Source of the DNA: Synergistaceae bacterium
Lineage (GTDB): Bacteria; Synergistota; Synergistia; Synergistales; Aminobacteriaceae
Reading direction: 5' to 3'
Assembly: GCA_017443945.1 (NCBI GenBank)
Contig: JAFSXS010000009.1
Span: 1-45,570 of the forward strand
Length of the DNA: 45,570 nt
The position numbers and the translations under genes are program-made. This document shows, in pieces, positions 42,640-45,570 of the stretch (positions are counted from its first letter, which is position 1; each line of letters starts with the position of its first letter). Below the pieces are notes generated by a model. It worked only from the letters and a program-made list of their open reading frames with translations. It did not search any database and was not told the origin of the DNA.

Positions 42640-42822
42640 TCACATAAACGCGCTGTCAGATACAAACGACGACCAATCACTATTTATAAAATCGTCGTAG
42701 GAGTCAAATAATGCAGGCTCAACAATATAATCATTGAATACATACTGCTCAAAGCCTTCTAATGCAAGCTCGCCAAACCATAATTTATTGTCGCATTCTC
42801 TATTGTGAGTGAACATAAGCAT
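42640..42822 (-). CDS. Small uncharacterised protein between ispDF and tsaD
   Basis: A 60-residue acidic, aromatic-rich protein that I do not recognise (RECDNKLWFGELALEGFEQY near the start, DSYDDFINSDWSSFVSD near the end). It has no signal peptide or membrane helix. The case for a real gene is its translation signals: GGGGAGG lies 8 nt upstream inside the end of ispDF, the ATG begins one base after the ispDF stop, and its own stop overlaps the GTG option of tsaD. It is thus tightly coupled to both neighbours. Confidence 0.7.
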   Translation of the reverse strand: MLMFTHNRECDNKLWFGELALEGFEQYVFNDYIVEPALFDSYDDFINSDWSSFVSDSAFM

Positions 42823-43962
42823 TTATAACGCCTCCCCATTTATATTTAAACGCGAAATTGTTGCTATTGCTTGACATGTCATTGAGAGTCCCCGCCCTGA
42901 GTCATCAAGTTTTTCTGCTGATTTAAATTTTAGATTCACCGGGAAAAACCGCGCAAGACTCTTTATTATTTCATCGCGGTACTTGTTCAATCTAGGCACT
43001 TGAGCGCATATAAACGAGTCAACAAATTCAACCTGCCAGCCCTGAGATTTTACGAGATTCAAGACTTCCCGCAAAAGTTCTATACTGTCAATATCTTTAT
43101 ATTTCGAGTCGCTCGCTGGAAATAAATTCCCAATGTCAGGCAGTCCCGCAGCACCTAGAATCGAGTCCATTATTGAATGAGTCAATAAATCCGCGTCAGA
43201 ATGTCCGAGCAAACCCAAAGGCGAGTCAGGAATTAAGACCCCTCCAAGAATTAATTTGCGCTCAGGGACTAATTTATGAACGTCATAGCCGAGTCCCGTT
43301 CGAGTTATTCGCGAGTCATTAACTAAAGATTTTGCGATTCTCATATCGTCAGGACAGGTAATCTTGAAATTTAAACGTTCGCCGGTAACATAATTTAATT
43401 TGTCGGGATAAAATTTTAACCATGCTTCGGCCTCGTCTTTAGCGTCGGGAAAATTTTTTACTGCTTCTAATAATTTGACTCTTGGGAAACTTTGCGGTGT
43501 CTGAGTGATATACAAACCGTCTCTATTTACGCATGAAATAATTTTTTCATCAATGCGCTTCAATGCATCAGCAACCGGCAGAACTGGAACCGCTCCGAAA
43601 ATATTATCAGTGTGAGTCATTAAGTCAATAAATAAATTTTTTGTCGCAAAGGGTCTAGCAGCGTCATGAACCAGCACAAAATCGCACTTGGCCTCGTTCA
43701 AGCCCGAACAAACCGACTCAGCTCTGGTTTTACCTCCTTTAGCGATTCTTAACGGGATTAAATTATTTTCCCATGAGACATTATAACCTTCAGGCAAAAT
43801 TATAATTATTTCGCTTATGCCCGAATCTTTTAACTTTGCAGCTTTGTCCGCGCTCCATTGCCATAATTGTTTATTGCCGAGAGTCTCAAATTGTTTCTTA
43901 ACGCCGCCCATTCTCGAACCTGAACCGCCGGCAGCAATAACGAACGAAAAATTTTTATTCAT
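42823..43962 (-). CDS. ispDF: Bifunctional IspD/IspF enzyme of the MEP isoprenoid pathway
   Basis: A fusion of two non-consecutive enzymes. Residues 1-215 are IspD, the MEP cytidylyltransferase, with AAGGSGSRMGGVKKQFETLG (11-30) and VLVHDAARPF near 95. Residues 220-379 are IspF, the MEcPP synthase, with TGLGYDVHKL, LGGVLIPDSPLGLLGHSDAD (metal ligands Asp and His) and DIGNLFPASDSKYKDIDS. Such fusions are known in several phyla. The protein has 379 residues. The ATG overlaps the recR stop by 4 bp. Confidence 0.95.
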   Translation of the reverse strand: MNKNFSFVIAAGGSGSRMGGVKKQFETLGNKQLWQWSADKAAKLKDSGISEIIIILPEGYNVSWENNLIPLRIAKGGKTRAESVCSGLNEAKCDFVLVHDAARPFATKNLFIDLMTHTDNIFGAVPVLPVADALKRIDEKIISCVNRDGLYITQTPQSFPRVKLLEAVKNFPDAKDEAEAWLKFYPDKLNYVTGERLNFKITCPDDMRIAKSLVNDSRITRTGLGYDVHKLVPERKLILGGVLIPDSPLGLLGHSDADLLTHSIMDSILGAAGLPDIGNLFPASDSKYKDIDSIELLREVLNLVKSQGWQVEFVDSFICAQVPRLNKYRDEIIKSLARFFPVNLKFKSAEKLDDSGRGLSMTCQAIATISRLNINGEAL

Positions 43963-44564
43963 AATTCTATCTGCGTCCTTGCCTGTAAAGCTGTGTGAAG
44001 AGTGATTCTGTCAGCAAATGCAATATCACCGCCGACGGGAAGACCTGACGCAAGCCGGGTGATTCGCATATTTTTGCAGCCTTTGACACCCTTCAACGCT
44101 TCTAATAAAGTGTAATAGACCATATCGCTTTCAATTTTGGGATTAGTGGCCATGATAATTTCTTCTGGTTTGAGCGATTTTACGTGCTTGACGAAAAATT
44201 TTATGTCTTCGTCGGTTAAATCTTCGTCTTCTGATGTTCCCGGCTTAGTGTTCAAGACATGATAAAGCCCGTTATAGATTCCTGCATGTTCAAACGTTGA
44301 GAGGGCTTCAAAATCTTCGACGACGCAAAGAACTTTTTTATCACGCAACGGATCTGAGCAGATATTACACGGGTCTTTGTCTGAAATATTACCGCATTCA
44401 CTGCAAGGGTGAAGACTTTTGCGCAATGTTGAGAGAGTCTCGCCCAAATGAGTCAAATATTCTTCTTTCTGCTGCAAGAGAAAAAATGCTATTCTTCGCG
44501 CGCCTTTACTGCCTATACCGGGTAATTTCTTTAATTCCTTTATGAGATTCTCGAATGCTTCCAT
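43959..44564 (-). CDS. recR: Recombination mediator RecR
   Basis: It works with RecO and RecF to load RecA on gapped DNA. The N-terminal helix-hairpin-helix reads LKKLPGIGSKGARRIAFFLL (11-30). A C4 zinc finger follows (CSECGNISDKDPCNIC, 54-69). The Toprim domain begins VLCVVEDFEALSTFEHAG with its conserved Glu, and RLASGLPVGGDIAFADRITL near the end is the RecR signature. Length 201 residues, normal. It starts 1 bp after the ybaB stop, the usual ybaB-recR order. Confidence 0.96.
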   Translation of the reverse strand: MEAFENLIKELKKLPGIGSKGARRIAFFLLQQKEEYLTHLGETLSTLRKSLHPCSECGNISDKDPCNICSDPLRDKKVLCVVEDFEALSTFEHAGIYNGLYHVLNTKPGTSEDEDLTDEDIKFFVKHVKSLKPEEIIMATNPKIESDMVYYTLLEALKGVKGCKNMRITRLASGLPVGGDIAFADRITLHTALQARTQIEL

Positions 44565-44565
44565 A

Positions 44566-44877
44566 TTAGAATCCCGGCATCATTGCACCGAGTGCGCCTG
44601 TAATGCTTCCCATTCGCTGATTCATAAGTTCGCGGCTTTTCTTGAGTCCCTCATTTACTGCCGAAATAATTAAATCTTCGAGCATATCTTTATCATCAGG
44701 GTTAATGACTTCGGGATCTATTTTTATTGCGGTAATATCGCCCTGTCCCGTAAAAGTTGCTGTTACCATTCCGCCGCCGACGGATGCTTCTACAGTTTCG
44801 TGCGCTAAATTTTCCTGAATCTGCATCATTTGAGTCTGCATTTGTCTAGCTTGCTTCATAATATTATTTATCTTCAT
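44566..44877 (-). CDS. ybaB: YbaB/EbfC family nucleoid-associated protein
   Basis: A 103-residue DNA-binding protein, usually next to recR. The N-terminal helix MKINNIMKQARQMQTQMMQI, the strand pair ASVGGGMVTATFTGQGDI and EDLIISAVNEGLKKSRELMN are characteristic. The start at 44877 follows AGGAGAGAAATTTTTATC; a longer frame to 45039 runs into a small repeat element and is rejected. dnaX, the usual upstream gene, is absent. Confidence 0.93.
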   Translation of the reverse strand: MKINNIMKQARQMQTQMMQIQENLAHETVEASVGGGMVTATFTGQGDITAIKIDPEVINPDDKDMLEDLIISAVNEGLKKSRELMNQRMGSITGALGAMMPGF

Positions 44878-45171
44878 GATAAAAATTTCTCTCCTGTTAA
44901 TTATATTTGCGTCAGATTCTATCACGAATATAATCAACAAATTTAATTTATCGCGCGAATATAGACTCTCTTCAATGCAATTTATAACAGCAAAGTCAAA
45001 ATCAAAATCTTTTTGCAACCGGGGCCGGTTGCGCGTCATCAGCTGCTCCTGTTGGTCGCAGCAAAAACACGTTTGGCAAGAACATGAAAAGTTTTTAGGA
45101 TCTACGCAAAATTTTTCGCACGGTCTCGAATATTCCTAAACGTTTTAAAGGCTCTGCTATAATCACATGCA
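44878..45171. other. Intergenic region between the glycosyltransferase relic and ybaB
   Basis: No intact gene. On the minus strand its right part may continue the broken glycosyltransferase: two frames after the stop at 45172 give plausible basic tails, for example LKRLGIFETVRKILRRS. The left part holds copy B of the small dispersed element and the ybaB ribosome site. Confidence 0.4.
44993..45065 (-). repeat. Small dispersed element, copy B
   Basis: On the minus strand TTGCTGCGACCAAC is followed by about 20 extra bases, a perfect hairpin GCAACCGG/CCGGTTGC (45032-45015), and an A/T tract with GATTTTGATTTTGACTTTG. The same ends occur at 17257-17303. It lies about 115 bp upstream of ybaB. Confidence 0.5.
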
Positions 45172-45570
45172 TTAACAGCGTGAACTAATCCCGAAAATTA
45201 GTATTTGAATATGAAATTGTAGTGCGTATAAACGGGAAAAGCATTCATCAAATGTGTTGCATTCCATAATAGAGCCTCGTACGCGAAAATCTCCCGCATA
45301 ACTAATTTCGCCGGTTTTATTCCATTTATGCAAAATATTTGTGAAGACTCCGAACTCATCGAATTTAACGCCGGCGACTCCTAAAATATCATGCTGGCCG
45401 ATCTGCTCAAGATATGATAAAAACTTTGCGAGCGTATCATGTTCATTCAGTAAAATATCTTGATGTGAGAAAATTACATATTTTGTGCGGATTTGACTCA
45501 ACACTGAATTATAAGCACTTGCACACGACGAAAAATTTTTATTGCCGACGTTATTAATGCCGATTAAGTC
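45172..45570 (-). pseudogene. Glycosyltransferase-like gene, cut by window and probably truncated at its 3' end
   Basis: The frame is open to the right edge, so the N-terminus lies outside. Visible sequence includes DLIGINNVGNKNFSSCASAY, then KYVIFSHQDILL, DILGVAGVKFDEFG and CNTFDECFS. This resembles the STELLO-like glycosyltransferase 2 domain (Glyco_tranf_2_5), where a HQD motif, a GVAG segment and a TLDE motif occur in this order. In that family the TLDE segment is followed by a further 60 or more residues; here, after the TFDEC motif, the frame continues with unrelated residues and stops. A frameshift or deletion near 45240 is likely. The role would be in surface glycan synthesis. Confidence 0.5.

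Noticed and set aside
44878-45039. 54-codon N-terminal extension of ybaB
   Set aside because: It runs through the small dispersed element and the AGGAGAG site; the normal 103-residue YbaB starts at 44877.
44993-45065. Signal recognition particle RNA near ybaB
   Set aside because: A stable hairpin is present, but the conserved GGAA-type apical loop and asymmetric internal loop of SRP RNA are absent.
1-45570. CRISPR arrays, insertion sequences or prophage
   Set aside because: No regularly spaced repeats, transposase, integrase or phage structural genes were seen.

Overview
The window looks like chromosomal DNA of a low-to-mid GC (about 40%) anaerobe of the phylum Synergistota. The strongest pointer is the exported protein at 35256-37730: it ends in a Ser-rich linker, a Gly-Cys-Asn motif, a hydrophobic stretch and a basic tail, the layout of the Synerg-CTERM sorting signal. 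A trimeric electron-bifurcating-type [FeFe] hydrogenase, a TRAP transporter, the N-acetyl variant of diaminopimelate (DAP) synthesis, a fused IspDF and chemotaxis proteins fit a motile, amino-acid or organic-acid fermenting gut or sediment bacterium. Genus and species cannot be read from the sequence.

Layout. 1-4967: end of a GltD-like flavoprotein (cut by the window), then pbpC and a Na/Pi cotransporter on the minus strand. 5051-7979: a TRAP transporter operon (dctP, hairpin, dctQ, dctM). 8039-12093: hydrogenase operon on the minus strand (NuoE-like, NuoF-like, catalytic subunit). 12094-12855: AT-rich spacer with a GC-rich structured repeat. 12856-17917: def-fmt, a Nudix hydrolase, a chemotaxis receptor and an exported duplicated zinc-ribbon protein. 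17948-21211: a GT10 glycosyltransferase, tRNA-Arg(CCG), and an overlapping DUF362/ADP-ribosylglycohydrolase pair. 21307-25199: minus-strand group cheV, unknown gene, rpoD, RCK ion channel. 25257-29180: a tandem pair of DUF262/DUF1524 (GmrSD-like) nucleases, the best defence candidate. 29557-34473: DAP/lysine operon dapA-dapB-dapH-M20 deacetylase-lysC. 34474-35061: its promoter and leader plus RelB/DinJ antitoxin remnants. 35256-41453: the Synerg-CTERM protein, a K+/H+ antiporter, an L,D-transpeptidase and YchF. 41491-44877: minus-strand ybaB-recR-ispDF-small gene-tsaD and a gene remnant. 45172-45570: a broken glycosyltransferase running off the right edge.

The most interesting items are these. 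(1) The leader of the DAP operon appears to encode a 30-residue peptide followed by three mutually exclusive pairings and an intrinsic terminator, the arrangement of a classical ribosome-mediated attenuator; two Lys codons lie at the controlling position. (2) Two GC-rich elements (12709-12768, 32789-32841) fold into the same hairpin with covarying stems and a nearly constant 11-nt loop, so they look like a dispersed structured repeat. (3) The tandem GmrSD-like pair has one member with canonical motifs and one with Gln-to-His changes in both nucleotide-binding motifs. (4) The pentamer GASTC is several-fold more frequent than expected, in coding and intergenic DNA. (5) Small genes and gene relics that simple ORF calling misses include a 60-residue gene between ispDF and tsaD, RelB halves upstream of dapA, and a methyltransferase-like tail at 41491.

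Many genes share a start-site style: a strong AGGAGG-type ribosome site, an A/T-rich spacer of 8-12 nt often reading AAATTTTT, and frequent use of TTG or GTG. I used this to move several starts inward. All functional calls are from reading translations and motifs by eye; no database search was run.
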